From positions 1,093,805 through 1,157,804 of the forward strand of contig CM055195.1 in the NCBI GenBank assembly GCA_029224185.1: a DNA stretch of 64,000 nt. The letters are read 5' to 3'. This DNA comes from Karalla daura. Taxonomy: Eukaryota; Chordata; Actinopteri; Chaetodontiformes; Leiognathidae. The notes under the pieces were generated by a model, which had not been told where the DNA came from, did no database searches, and saw nothing but the letters and a program-made list of their open reading frames with translations. This document shows positions 29,701-43,134 of the stretch, one piece after another; position 1 is the stretch's first letter; each line of letters begins with the position of its first letter. Made by a program: the position numbers and the translations under genes.

Positions 29701-31077
29701 GGCCTGAGCTGGGAGCCGGGGCCCGCTCCAGCCTGAACGAACTGATCGAGCTGCAGATGTTTCATGTACGGACTCCAGAAGGAAAGTGTAGCACGGCAAG
29801 GTTTAACTGTGCTCTGCTGATTAGCAGGTGTTAAACTCTCTTTAGAAAGTGGCAGAAATCAAGGGTCAACACTGCTCCTGTGCACCACAGCCTTCTCATC
29901 GGGCCTTCTCAGACAGCGGTTTTCACTCGCTACATGTGTTCTTATGCAACGTTCCAGCCCAGTAGAAGCACAGAGGAAGGACTAGTCAACTGGTAATAAT
30001 CAGTAGTCTTGAGCCTTCATCAGGAGTCTCTGGGGCCTCTTCAAAAATCCCAACATGGATTTGTTTTCCTTTGCCACTGAGGACATGTTGTTGTCATTTC
30101 TGTCCAGAGGGAGTGAAAACTGGAGGCTTCACATTAACATGTCGGGGAGTGTTTGATGATGTTATCCCACCGGTGCATCTCCTGCACTTCTTGTCACAGG
30201 CGCCACTTGTGACTCTCAAGAGTCCTCGCTCTGTGCTTGAGTTGACCACCACCAGCCCGGAGAGCGAGGCAGCATGAAGTCATCACCAGAGTCAAGAGCT
30301 ACTGTGCCACAGAGACTGATGTTCAAGGAGGGAAGAAAAGTTGGCAGAAAATCAGCGTTGTGTCACTGGAAAGGATTTGCAAGTGGGAGGAGGGAAAAAC
30401 CAGGGGAAGCGAGGAGGGAGGAACCCTGAGAGCGGAAGAGGGATGCGTTGGAGAGAGTAGAGAGGAGGAAAGCAAAACGAAGCAGCTCGGGCCGAGCTGC
30501 AGAGCTGTGTCTGGAGGAGAGGGAATGTCGGTGTTGATAGAGGAGGTGGAAGACATTTCGTCTGGCTCCAGGCCCAGCTGGTGTCTGCGCTGCACCGCTG
30601 CGGGTGTCAGATCTTTATTCCAGCCCTGGAGACAGCTGGAGGTGTCAGCGCCGCGCCAGCCTCACTTATACTTCCCCACAAAAGCCCGCCATGTGTTTGT
30701 GTGTGCAGCGGCCCCACTGTCACAACAAGAAGGCATCACAGTCACACACACAATCATCCACAGGAGCGGCTCCCATCTTATGTCATATCTTTAAAAGAAG
30801 GTTTCGATCTAAAATTAGTTGGACTCACCATTTGTTTCTTTAAAGGTGACCTCGAATAAAAAAAGACTTCTCTCTTTGACTTTGTTTAATATCCACAGTC
30901 TGTTCCCAGCCAGAGACGAACAAAACATCAGAACGTCCTCATGCAGGAATGAATCTCACTAGTTCCAACACAACTGAAAACTGTGTGAATCTGAGCAGAA
31001 ACAGGAAGTGACGTAAACTCTGAGTGTGAGGTTCAGTACGTGAGAAGACGGAAGAACAGGACTGAGAGTCTCTGCTC

Positions 31078-31796
31078 CCGGTTCCTCCTCTGCTTCCTCT
31101 GCAGTCTCTGGTTCCTCCTCTGCTTCCTCTGCAGTCTCTGGTTCTCCCTGAGTCTCTGGTTCCTCCTCAGGTTCTTCCTCTGCAGTCTCTGGTTCCTCCT
31201 CAGGTTCTTCCTCTGCAGTCTCTGGTTCCTCCTCTGCTTCCTCTGCAGTCTCTGGTTCCTCCTCTGGTTCCTCCTCAGTCTCTGGTTCCTCCTCTGCTTC
31301 CTCTACAGTCTCTGGTTCCTCCTCTGGTTCCCCCTCAGTCTCTGCTTCCTCCTCTGGTTCCTCCTCAGTCTCTGGTTCTCCCTCAGTCTCTGGTTCCTCC
31401 TCAGGTTCCTCCTCAGCCTCTGGTTCCTCCTCTGGTTCCCCCTCAGTCTCTGGTTCCTCCTCTGGTTCCCCCTCAGTCTCTGGTTCCTCCTCTGCTTCCT
31501 CTGCAGTCTCTGGTTCCTCCTCTGGTTCCTCCTCAGTCTCTGCTTCCTCCTCTGCTTCCTCTGCAGTCTCTGGTTCCTCCTCAGGTTCTTCCTCAGTCTC
31601 TGGTTCCTCCTCTGCTTCCTCTGCAGTCTCTGGTTCCTCCTCTGGTTCCTCCTCAGTCTCTGGTTCCTCCTCTGCTTCCTCTGCAGTCTCTGGTTCCTCC
31701 TCTGGTTCCTCCTCAGTCTCTGGTTCCTCCTCTGCTTCCTCTGCAGTCTCTGGTTCCTCCTCAGGTTCTTCCTCAGTCTCTGGTTCCTCCTGGCTC
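31078..31796. repeat. 30-bp minisatellite (about 24 units), with 60-bp higher order
   Basis: Two alternating 30-bp unit types both start tctctggttcctcctc. One continues tgcttcctctgcag, the other tggttcctcctcag, and a few units are shortened (18 bp). All units are multiples of 3, so long frames remain open on both strands (hydrophobic on +, Gln/Arg/Asn-rich or Glu/Pro-rich on -). A degenerate short copy lies inverted at about 44150-44260. Confidence 0.9.
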
Positions 31797-32275
31797 CAAC
31801 ATACCAGGCTGGATGTTGAGCATTGCTCCCGAGCTCCGGCAGAGTTCCAGGAACCACTTAGTGAAGGAGAACAAGCTGAGGAGATACTGAGGACGAGGAA
31901 CAGTCACCTGATTATTACTGAGAGTGACAAGACAGCCAGCCAATCAGGGCTCAGCTTACGTGTGGCTGCCAGATCTGAGCAAGAACAGAGTGTAACATTC
32001 CCACAGCTACAAACAGTATGTAGAACAGACTCTAATGTAACCAGAGATCATAGCTTCTATGTTAACACCAATCTAGGTCAGTCTTAAGGACAGACAGCCA
32101 TCTTGCATCAGTAAATCAAAGGGATGTCTACATGTGGTTGCCAGATAAGCATGAAAGTGCACCAGAAATGGAAAATGGTCTGTTCGAACATTCCCAGTGT
32201 TCCACACCTTCTACGTTAACACCAGAGAACGGGGAGAAATAGTCCATCTACTGTTCTAGAAGCCCTTTAAAAAAG
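31797..32275 (+). mobile_element. composite dispersed repeat: unique flank plus two family 'A' copies
   Basis: The flank (31797-31900, ending near aagtgaaggagaacaagctg-type sequence) is followed by family A copies at about 31905-32090 and 32090-32275. Shared words are cagccaatcaggg, tgtggctgccagatctgagca, atagcttctatgttaacacc and tgttctagaagccctttaaa. The same order is found inverted at 43.83-44.28 kb. Confidence 0.65.
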
Positions 32276-35200
32276 CGTAAAAGAGCCACTTGAAAACCAA
32301 AAATCACTTGTGGGATTCATAATCGAGCATGACAAGCCCCAAAAGAAAAGTTATAGAGGGGCTTTCATGCCCCATTTACATTGAAACAATCACTCACTAC
32401 TGGGGTTTCAAGTTCTCAGGAGCCACAGGCAGACGTTTCAGGGGTTAACCGTGGAGCTACAAATCAAACCTAGGAAGGCCTTTTATACAATTCTTAATGG
32501 GTTCCAGAGCTGAGGATGGTCCTGGACCATCACGTGCGTGTGTGATGAAAGGGTTACAGCTTTACGTCAGAGGATGTTAGAGGAGAGAGAGGAATTCATT
32601 TCTTTTCCTGTTTAGTTTGATGAGTCGTTCTCGAACACAGTCCAAAAAGGTAGCAGAAGCATCCGCTGAGACGCTGGAGAGCAAAGTGTGTGTGAGTGTG
32701 TGTGTACGGCACATTCCTCGGTAATGAGGTTAGTTCTGGTCTGATTGGTGAATGACAACGATATGATGCTCTCTGCAGGAGTCTGGTCACAGCATCGAGT
32801 CCAAAATGATACATTCAATACTGAAATAACATCGACAAAATACAACAAAGACAAAGAAGTGAAATGTTCCATCTAATGATACAAATTTATGATGAATAAA
32901 TGACTTTTCTGAAGGAAAGCAGAGCGCGTCTGTCCTCTGCTGGACTGGATGTCTTCCAGCGGAGCTTTGACAGATCACCCTGCACTCAGCTGCAGTCGTC
33001 TTCAAAATAATGTGTCTATTTCAGGAGGAAGGAGGGAATAATTTACTATCTATAAATCAGAGCAGATCAAGGGGCTGAAATCCTTAAAGTGATCACTTTG
33101 TAAGAGTGTGCGTCATGCTTTTTCATATGATTAAAGCCTGGAAGTTAGAGTGAAAATGACTGCGTCTCAAAGCGAGCCGCACAACCACCAGTTTGGGTTT
33201 GATTTAAAAGATGAAAATATGTCCAAAGTGATTTTGAAAAAAGTCATGGAAAAGTGAATCCTCAAGGTTCAGGACACTTTGTTTCTCCCTCTCCTGAAGC
33301 GAGCAGCTCTTAAATACTTTACATATCGTGGCAGGGCCAACATCGAACTGGGAGAGCAGATGTGTTTATGGGAAATGGGATGCCTAATAAATCTGTGGCA
33401 TAATGTTATTGAATTAGTAGGGACTTAGGACCAGATACCATATTAAATCCTGTCTTTTCCAGTTCACTGCTTTTGATAGTGATATATTAGAGTCCACATG
33501 ATATACTTGTGCATCCTCCGTCATTTTTCATCACCTCTGGTGCTTCACCGGCGAGAGGGTGACGATGAATAATAAATGAGTCTGAATTTTCTGATGGAAT
33601 TTCCATTTGCGCTGTGAACAATTTTCAGGAAAGAGGATTTACTCTTAATACCTTTTGGTGCCCCCTCCAACAGTGGCTGTTTGTAGCACAGATTAACAGA
33701 GAGATCTCCATCTCTTCCTCGGCTTGATGTGATATTTGCTGCCATTTAAAAGATACTTATTAATCTGACGACTCAAATCTGGGATGTTCAGGCAGAATAA
33801 CCGTCACTATCCCCGGAATGAATATTGGTAAAGCGTCAAATCTGCAAATACACAAGTCTAAGGCACAACAAATAAACACCCAAACGCCACATCTTTGCAC
33901 GTCTGTACCTTATCTTTCTATCTGGTTTGCAGCTTTAGCTTTGCTGGACGCGACATTAAATCCGCTGCTAGTTTTAGCCTGATGGTGGCGCTAGAGAAAA
34001 TGCCTTTGGTATTGAACCTCTGGAGACCAAAACCGTCTGTAGAAAATAGTTTCAGTCTACTATTTTTAGTCTAAATAGTTTTAGTCTGTGGATGAACGAT
34101 CTGACAAGAGCTGCAACAATAATCCATGAAAAAACAATCAGTTGCTCCACGAATAGACTGTTTGGACTATTTTGAGTATGTTTTTCAACAACGATGTAGA
34201 AATCCTGTGATATGAGCCTCCTGAAAGACTGCAACAGAGGGTCTTTGAGGACTGGACAAAACTGTGTGTTTGAGACTGAAACCTGTGTTTATAAGTGAAG
34301 ACCAACTGAGTAATGAAGAGGAGAACTGACAGAAGAACCGCCATCCAAACAGTCAGAGCCACATGTGGACACGTCTTTGTTTAAAACGTGCAGAGTGAAA
34401 TTTCTAGATGTTCACAGAGTTTTGATGACTTCATGACTTCTACAGCCATTTTATGTAACAAATGTTGCTTTATATGTCGATTGTTTCTGAAGTGTCTTTG
34501 AAGTTCTTTTTCTCTATGTGCTCAAAAACTCATGACACTGGACGTATCGTGTATCGTGTATTGTGTATTGATTCCTGCCAAAAATGCCATATTTCTGGTG
34601 TGTGGGGTCTATAGCGCCACCTAGTTGGATTTTAAGTGTTCAGACGTCGCTCCCCTCGTCAGTCCAAGGTGGATGAGCTGCCACAGTCAGTGGTGCTGAT
34701 AGACCCAGTGTCTGGGTGTCTGCTCCTTTTCTTTTGATATAAATTTGCTGCAAAGTTTCTGAGCTGGAGCAGTGGCAGATGATCGGAGGATGAAGCTCTG
34801 TCCTCCGTCTCATCCTGACCTGTCCGTGCTAGTCCCGCTCTGTCTGCTGGGAACTTCTCTGCGGCCACACGTCTCCTCCGTGACCTTTCCTCTCCTCACA
34901 ATGTCGCCCACGCTGGAAGTTCATCCACTTTTCCTGTGGATGAAAGCAGAGGCTAAATACACGCCTGAATGTAAACACACACACACACACCCTGACACGG
35001 CACGGCGCGCCTTTCTTCCCAACATGGCTGGTAACTGGATGCCTGGATGCCCCTCGCCATCCCTCATTACCCAGCATTCCTGGGGGCTACATGCCGCGGG
35101 CGCGGCGCGGAGCTTGGCGCGGGGCCATGTGACAGTGATTGATCGGAGGGTGATTGATGGCTGCAGCTGATGCTCCGGCTCTGTTTTCAATTGTTGTGCG

Positions 35201-36775
35201 ATCTGGCACTTCTCACCTTGTAAAAGTGCTCAGAGGAGCTCTGCGATGAGAGAGGCTGCCGGGCGGGGAGGAGAGAGTGTGAAAAGTGGTTGAGTGGACG
35301 GAGCGGACACGTCGGGATGGAGGGGAGGAGGAGGCCGCCACAGGCCTGGAGGCTCCGCCTCGGTCAAAGAGCCGGTTCATCCCAGTGTTATCTCAACACG
35401 CTGGAGCCAGACAAGCAACAGAAACAAACCCGTCTGCTTGGTGTGAAGCTGAGACTCAACATGGTCCCAGAAACCGTGGCTGGTGATGCTGCAGCCTCTC
35501 ACTGTCACCAGGGCTGATCTAGGATCAGACCTTTAAGGGCTTAACCCCTCGTAAGAAGTTGGTATAGCCCTGTGACAGCATTCATACATAGTTGAGTGTA
35601 GAATCATAAGAATGGTTCAGAATAAATGATCAGGTTTCTACAGAGAGGAGATGAAGATCAGGTTGATCAGTTATAGGGGACCTCCAATCTATCTATCTCT
35701 TACAGCACTACAGTGATTGTTACTGGTGTTTAACCTCAAACAGGGGATCATGTGACAGATCATGTGTGACGGTGTTGATGGACATGCATTAACCATGTTG
35801 AGATAAAAACATCCTGAACCTCAAAACAAAGGAAGCATCTTATCTTTTCTTATCTTTTCAAGTCCTCATCTCATTATGTTCATGTTGGTCTGGACCCTTG
35901 TTGCTGTGTGGTTTGGGTCTTTAACCTGTTGACCTGTCAGCTTCAGGACCAGGAGTAGGTCGATGGGGGGGGGTGTCAGTCCCAATCAAACATCCCTTTA
36001 ATAAGGAATCAATCAATGCAACAAGATCAACAATTAATTAAAGAAGTCATTGACATCTGCTTTTGTAATAAATTAGAATGTTAGTGCATGTAAAACATAT
36101 TTCTGAGTACATATTTTAAGAAATTAAATCTGAATTATCCATTTAAGCCTCTTAGATGTGAGTTTCTGCCAGTTTCTTCTGCCCTTCATAAACATAATAT
36201 AACGCTAACGTTCCAGCCTCTAATTCCAACCTCTGGGGACCGGGAGGAAAACTGTCACGTTGTCCGTTCACTCGTAGTTTAGATATTCCAGCCTGGATCA
36301 AAGTGATCAAACTGACTCGAAGGAAATTAACTAGAGGATGGAGGGGATTGAGAGGATAGAGAGAATGAAGGGTAAGCACTTTATATTTAGATTTTCCTCC
36401 CAAGGAAACAGGAGCTTCAGCAAAATGCCCCCACAACACTCTGTGTTTACTTCCTGGAGATAAAGAGCAGAGTGACTGGTCGGAGCCGCAGAGGCCCGGC
36501 TCGGTCTGCCTCCTCACTGAAACCCAAACTTTGCTTTCACTCCACTGTGAACCAAGTGGTCATTTTAACTTCAACCGCTACTTAATAGAGTCATTTTGGT
36601 GTTTCTACCAAACCAAACCTAAACAGAACACACGGGCAACTCTGGACAAAAAGTGAGAAAATGTCGAGTTCATCCATGTTGGTCTTGATGCTTTTCTTAA
36701 CAAACTGATGACCTGAGCAATGATTTTAGAACAGAGACTGATCTGTGGATCGTCCTGAAGATACAGAGCTGAGAA
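32276..36775. other. intergenic unique DNA
   Basis: No supportable gene. A repeat-free AT-rich block at 33300-33760 resembles a conserved element. Small tandem cgtatcgtgtattgtgtattg at 34544-34571. No recognised domains. Confidence 0.5.
33300..33760. promoter_or_regulatory. candidate conserved non-coding element
   Basis: Repeat-free block with gggatgcctaataaatctg, ttgaattagtagg, gaataataaatgag and catttgcgctgtgaac. Appearance only. Confidence 0.25.
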
Positions 36776-36844
36776 AAAATAGAATAGAATAGAATAGAAT
36801 AGAATAGAATAGAATAGAATAGAATAGAATAGAATAGAATAGAA
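36776..36844. repeat. (AATAG)n pentanucleotide microsatellite
   Basis: About 13 units of aatag. Confidence 0.95.
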
Positions 36845-37101
36845 AGCCTGGTCTGGCATTTCAAGTAAGATTTTAACTGTTTGCACAGTTAACATCACTA
36901 ATACAACAATAACTTTATAACAATTAGAGCAATAACTGTGTAACATTAATAGACTTTCAGCGTAAGGCAAAACGTAACAATAGTGAATAATCTAATAATT
37001 ATGGCCATTTCAAATGTAATATAGCCCATAATGTAATACCTTGCCAATACTGTAATTGAACTTTTGAGCTAGTAACAAAATAACTTTTTGATATTATTAT
37101 C

Positions 37102-37150
37102 ATTTATTTTATTTTATTTTATTTTATTTTATTTTATTTTATTTTATTTT
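37102..37150. repeat. (ATTTT)n pentanucleotide microsatellite
   Basis: About 10 units of atttt. Confidence 0.95.
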
Positions 37151-37294
37151 GTTTTTTACAAATGCCGCTTGTTTGACTGTTTCTCATATGTGTTTTCTGG
37201 AAGAATTCAGGATTACAACATGAAAGTTTCAACTTAATACATGTAAATATAAGACATGTACTTCCTAGCTAAGCTGCTTAGTGAGATAGTTAGC

Positions 37295-37640
37295 GAGGAC
37301 AGGTCCACCTGAGGACACGTCCACCTGAGGACAGGTCCACCTGAGGACATGTCCACCTGAGGACACTTCCACCTGAGGATAAGTCCACCTGAGAACAGGT
37401 CCACCTGAGGACAGGTCCACCTGAGGACATGTCCACCTGAGGACACGTCCACCTGAGGACATGTCCACCTGAGGACAGGTCCACCTGAGGACATGTCCAC
37501 CTGAGGACACGTCCACCTGAGGACATGTCCACCTGAGGACAGGTCCACCTGAGGACATGTCCACCTGAGGACACGTCCACCTGAGGACATGTCCACCTGA
37601 GGACACGTCCACCTGAGGACATGTCCACCTGAGGACAGGT
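37295..37640. repeat. 16-bp minisatellite, about 21 copies
   Basis: Tandem gtccacctgaggacac/at/ag units. The variable last two bases alternate in a partly ordered way (ac, at, ag). Long frames exist in all minus-strand phases because 3 x 16 bp returns to frame without stops; they are not genes. Confidence 0.95.
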
Positions 37641-39390
37641 CTGTCCTCTGGTTCTAGTCAGCCTCCCTGTGAACCTCTGAGGCCGCTCTCCTCCAGGAGG
37701 CCGTAGCAGCCCTGGTGGTTTCCATGTCTGAAAGGAGTGGTCTCCTTCCTGGTGGAGGGCTGAGGAGCAGGGTGAACAGGTGGCTCCTCCACTGCTGGCC
37801 CTCACCCTCGACCTTCAGAGCCTCCAATAGCTGCCTGCCCTTTCCTGCAGCGCAGGGCCGATATTACTGAGACAGAACCAGGATTTCATCAGTTGGGGAT
37901 GTTAATTCTCTCTGGTATCTAGGAGCAGTCCCACTGTGTAACCATCATGAGCCTCAAGAGAAAGTGAAATAATAGAATAACAGTTCACAGGGTAAAACAT
38001 GACTTAACATGACATAATGTAAAAACTGGCAGCACAAAAAAGACTTTCTGAAAACAGTTCAGTGATTGAATGTAAGTGGACAGCTTCTGTGGGAATATGA
38101 ATAAAGGCAATATCGACTCTTTCAGATGTTGGGGTCACTTTAGAAGTTAAAAAATTTCAAATTGAAGAAACAAGATTTAAGGTGTTTTCTCTGCTGCATA
38201 ATTCTGGGTCATTTTGAGCCCAAGACAACAGGAGGGTGAAATGAATGAATCTGTGGGAATAAATCAGCTGCAGATAGTTCAGGGGGGAGTGAGACTCTTT
38301 TCAATGGGTTTTTTGTTTTTGTTTCTTTACACTGAACAGTGGAGGTGACGGCTGCTCCGGGCTCCCACACACCTGACATTTTAACCAAAGCCGCTGATAT
38401 TAAACTTCCTGAAAGATGAGTGCGTCTCTCATGTAGCCGCAGCAGAAGACATTATTAAACCTGAGATCAAATAAAAGTCTGTTCTGATTCCAACACTTCC
38501 TGAGTCTGAGCTTCAGGAGCTGCACGATCTGTGGTAATTGAGCCGATGGTTAATTGGGAGAAATCGCTGAAAATATTCACTTCTTTGAATGGAAGAAGAG
38601 GATCTGACCTTTCCTGCTTTTTTGTTTGACGTCTCTCTTCTTGTGTTAATTTAACACCAGTTTATCTTCGAGCGGTTCGTGTTTATCTCCATTTCATCCC
38701 TGAGTTAATATTATTCCAGTGTTTTTGTGAGTTACTACAGAGCCCTGTAAGTCCCATCAGGTGGTATTCTTTATCTTGTGCGCTCATCATAATAACGTGT
38801 TCCAAGCAGATGATGATCCCAGAGACAGACAGGAGTTTATAGTAAATGAAGTTGTGTGTAGAAGATTAGGATCCTGTTGGAGTGAGACCTGATCACCTGA
38901 GCTGCAGGTGAAGTTGAGAGCTGCTGAAAATAAATCTCTCTGGAGACATTTCTCTTCTCTGTGGCCAGAGAGCAGTTATGGAGTCAGGAGTTGATCGATC
39001 GGTTTCCCCTAAAGATCCTTGAAGTTGAGTGGGATTGGAGACAAAGCCGTGGTCCTGTCAGTCCGGGACCCGCTGACCTGCCGGTATTTGAACTGGGCTG
39101 ATCACAGCGCCGCGGCTCTGACGGCCAGGGTTAAGACTGGGCTGCAGCGGCCGACACGGCCCAGGATCTGTGCTTCTCTTTGAGAGGATCACGCACCTCC
39201 AACCTGTCGCCCCGGCTGGATTCATGTCTCACCAGCCAGTTGGGAAACATCAATCAATCATTGCCCAGAGCCCCACGCTCAATGGCAGCAAATCCACCCT
39301 GAAAATGTTTCGTCTTCCTGGATGATTCTTTTCAAAGATCAATAATTTTGTCCAACTATTAATCATGAGGAACCTGACGGGGTCTGCCTG
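37641..39390. other. intergenic unique DNA
   Basis: No gene or repeat recognised. AT-rich, with scattered tgattaat-type words. Confidence 0.45.
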
Positions 39391-39600
39391 TCCTTAAGGT
39401 AGACCTAGATTGGTGTTAACATAGAAACTGAGAACACTGGCTTTATCACAAAAGTCTATTTGACAATCCTGTTTGGATTATTACACTCTCTCTGCTCAGA
39501 GAGGGAGGAGCCCAGGATCTCTGGCTCCTTTCATGCCAATCTGGCAACCACAGGTGGGGTTCACTCTGATTGACTTTATTGCTAAAGAGTGAACAAATGA
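39391..39600 (-). mobile_element. dispersed repeat family 'A' copy, inverted
   Basis: Contains the reverse complements of the family words: ctagattggtgttaacatag, ccaatctggcaaccacaggt and cactctgattgacttta. Confidence 0.65.
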
Positions 39601-41804
39601 ACAGTCTGTTCATCTGCCTGGACATAAAGCTTTCAGTTCAGTAAAAACCGTAAAATGATTGTATGATTATACAATGTAATGTGACATGGCTTGATTAACT
39701 ATTTTAAAAGTTATTACAGTTGTTCACTGTGAAGTTGCGCGTCTATTTGCCCTGTGGTGGAGTCACTCAGTGTCTCTGCTCAGTCACTCAGTTTTCAGCT
39801 GCTTTTCAAAGTGTGGATTTTACACATGAACAGTGACCTGCTGAACATCGTTGGAGGTCTGCTGTAGGTGTGATGCAGTTTCTCTTGGCTGTGGATAAAC
39901 TGTCATTATTAACGAGAGCAGAGGAAGCGTTCTGGGCTGTGAACCTCCTATACTGTAGACTCAGAGCTGTTGCTCCACCAGTGGAAACACACACACAGAT
40001 ACCTGCAGGATTACAGCCCACAACCCCTGCACACACCCGTAGGTCTGGAAGACGTTAAATATAAAAACGCCTCCCCTCCGCTCAGATTTCATTTGAAGGG
40101 CAACAGAGTGAGTTAACATGTCAGACGTGTCGTGTCATGTTTACACGCGTGTCTGTAACCATCGCTCCGAGACCGTTGACACAACTGCACTTCACTCCCC
40201 TCCAGGCGCGTTGCTCAAACAAGCCCCAGTAATGACACTCATATCTCAGGCTGCCGTCCTAACGGCCCCGGCCGTGGGTTTTGGGCGAATGCCACAGCAG
40301 AGAGCAGCAGGAACAGCTTTGGTTGCATCACTTCAGGCTACGCTGAGATGATTCCCACTCAGTCTCCAACCTCTGAGATGTGGAGGAACGGACAGCTAAA
40401 TGAGAACGTCTCTTTAAGACGTTCTGGAGATCAGTCTGGGATCCATCCACTTCTAATGATTTCCCTCAGAAACCTCTCAGGACCTATTTGTCAGCTACAT
40501 AATATCTCTGTGTTCATATTTTTGTATGGCTACACGTTCCTGACTGTGAATTGGAAATAACTCCATGGAGATACGAGTCGAGTTCAAAGTTCGTCTCATG
40601 AGAATGGAACGCGATCCAACGACGCACCGATTAATTTTGATAATCAATTCGATTTTCTAAGAGTAATGTATGAGAATTATTTTCAGCAAAAGCAACATGA
40701 GAGGCTCAGAACGGCCCGGGGTGAAGGTTTGAAGTCATGTGATGCGGCGTGTTTGCGTGATCCATCACACCAGGCATTACTGGTCATATAACGAAGGCTT
40801 GGCCGCTCCCATGCTCTCCTTTCTCTCACACTCCTCAGACTTTTTTCCCCCCAAATAATAAACTATCTCATCCCTTTTTCATTACACAAGTATTCCAAAG
40901 CTGGAGTAGCCTGAAGGTTAGAGAAGCTTTCTTGTGACCGGAAGGTCATGGAGTCTGAAGCTGCCAGATTTGCTATTAAAACCTGGGTGGGGGAAGAGAG
41001 TGAGTGCAGGTCCACCTCCATCACCGTGCCCCTGAGCAGCTCTCAGTTTAGATCGTCTCACCTGCAGTCGCTCCAAAAGCCTTCGGTATTCATGAATAAA
41101 CAGCTCAACTTCAGGTTTTCAGGTTTTAACTGAACCCGCCACTGAAAGCAGGATCCACCGAGTAATGATATTAAAGTATAAAGTAAACAAGATCAAAAAT
41201 AATTTAGTCACATGACCCTGAAAGTGATGAGAACCACACAACAAAAACATTTTTTATTTAGTTTCTAATCTTTAAATTCATGGGAAAATATGTTTCATAT
41301 GGCACAAAATTACCAGGTTGCTTAATGTATATGATAATTAATTGGATGTTTATTTATTCTGCAAAAAACTTTTATACATGGTGACAATCATAAAAAGAAG
41401 TTGATTTTTCATCAATTATTTTTAACAGAGACAAATGGCAACATAAGGAGACAAGTATATAAATATATATATAAATATTATGTTCAAGCAAAAAACAAAA
41501 ACAATGAAAGAAAAATAATGAAAAAAAACTTTGAATCATGAAATTTACTGAGTATGTAAACTCAGTCATTGAGTATCGTAATATTGCACATACATAAAAA
41601 CAAAGTGTACAAAAAGTGTCGGTTCAGGTGTTTACGTTCATAAGAGTTGGTGTCTGTAAGAACAAGTTCACTGTTCTAACTCATGATTTGTTTTTAGCAA
41701 TTAACAAAATGGAAAGAACAACTCAGTCAACACATTAGCACAGACTGGCTCCAAACCAGCTCAGAGACAGCATCGAACATGTAGTACAGACCAGAGGGAG
41801 GAGG
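39601..41804. other. intergenic unique DNA
   Basis: No supportable gene. Strongly AT-rich at 41240-41580 with a short TA-rich patch (41457-41478). Confidence 0.45.
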
Positions 41805-42026
41805 GGGTGGGGGTGGGGGGGGGGGTGCAGTTGTGTGGAACGATCTGGAATGAGATTTAACACTTCTAATTACATCCATCAACAATCGAGCCTTTCACGT
41901 CAGAGCCAGTGTGTTTCCTGTTAGCTGCACGCCGTCCGTGACAGCGCAGGCATTAATTGAAACGTTAGAGGAGGGGGGGGGGGGGGTGATGGGGGGGGGG
42001 GGGGTGATGGGGGGGTGATGGGGGGC
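41805..42026. repeat. G-rich low-complexity tracts
   Basis: G runs at 41805-41825 and 41971-42026, the latter as gggggtgat units. Confidence 0.85.
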
Positions 42027-42893
42027 TGTGTGGCCTTGGCTGACGCGTCACATGTGGAAGACACGCAGGCTGGACGTGTGGCTGCTCCCCTCGGCCGGGC
42101 AGCAGATGTAACTCTGCACTCTGCATTAGCACCTCCAGCACACGCAGCCTGGCGTGAGCAGGACGCCGCTGCGCTCGCACTCGTTTTACAATCTGCTCCT
42201 CACAAAGCATGAGACGAGCAGCCGCTGATCCGCTGATATGATTCACTGAGCGGCTGCACGGTTTGTTACGAGGGGAGAGCGTGAAGCGGCAGGACGGATA
42301 TAAGGAGAGGGAACATCCCTCCACACACCCACGGCTACTTTAGACACAGACCTGCACCTCGACTTCAGCACTCACACACAGCTGAACCGTTATTACCTGA
42401 TTAAATTACTCTTGCTTCTTTACATAGATCTGTCATCCTTCCTGTCTTCCACACGGTGCTCCACCATGGAAGCTGCATTTCCCTTCAGGAGCCTCCAAAC
42501 TTGACATCAAGGGTAGAGGTTTGAGGCCCAGTCAAGCTCGGCCTCCACTCTCAGTATCACAGGTTTACAGTGTAGTACAGTATACAGCACAGCACAGTCA
42601 GTATACACGTTTTGTAACATCTAAAAATGAGGTTAAGCAACATTTTAGACCAAAAGCTCTGGTTTGATGCTGGGAAATATGTTTTGGCATGAAACGTCCT
42701 TTAAAGGCAAAACTAGAGCCACCAGAGAGCCGTAACACTTCTCTAACTGACACCAACATGGTTTTAATGGTTATTGTTTTACATTTAGGAAAAATAAACA
42801 TCTTTCCTGTGATAAAAGTTTTCTTCACTTCTCAAAATATTAGTTAGGGGGTTTCCACCTGTCACTGACATTTCACATTAACTCTGAATGTCA

Positions 42894-42895
<2 letters not shown>
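42027..42895. other. intergenic unique DNA
   Basis: No gene recognised. Short gtacagtatacagcacagcac patch near 42574. Confidence 0.45.

Positions 42896-42955
<60 letters not shown>
42896..42955. repeat. (TG)n microsatellite
   Basis: A perfect TG run. Confidence 0.95.
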
Positions 42956-42957
<2 letters not shown>

Positions 42958-43087
42958 GGGCGAGTTCCTTCGATTTATTATTGAACATCTACATCAACTA
43001 TACAAGACACAAACTCCTCACTCGCACTTTGACTCGTTTTCTTTCACTTTGGAAAAGCCACCTCACTTTGACAGTCTCATCCAGGTT

Positions 43088-43102
43088 TGTGTGTGTATGT
43101 GT

Positions 43103-43134
<32 letters not shown>
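43088..43134. repeat. (TG)n microsatellite with TATG interruptions
   Basis: A TG run with two TA interruptions. Confidence 0.9.

Larger units (their letters stand above)
25348..31077. other. intergenic: unique DNA, several candidate conserved blocks
   Basis: No supportable gene. It contains a G run (26401-26436) and repeat-free AT-rich blocks at 27200-27360 and 29100-29700. Several short overlapping frames at 27530-28134 show no domain. Confidence 0.5.

Noticed and set aside
31040..31857. Long open frames of up to 259 aa on + and 184 aa on -
   Set aside because: They lie in a 30-bp minisatellite whose unit is a multiple of 3. The composition is repeat-driven on both strands and no domain is recognisable.
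33973..34625. CTCF-like words (ggtggcgctag and agcgccacctag)
   Set aside because: The cores diverge from the consensus at several key positions, unlike the site at 54982.
37234..37805. Overlapping 115-171 aa frames on the minus strand
   Set aside because: Product of the 16-bp minisatellite, open in all three phases.
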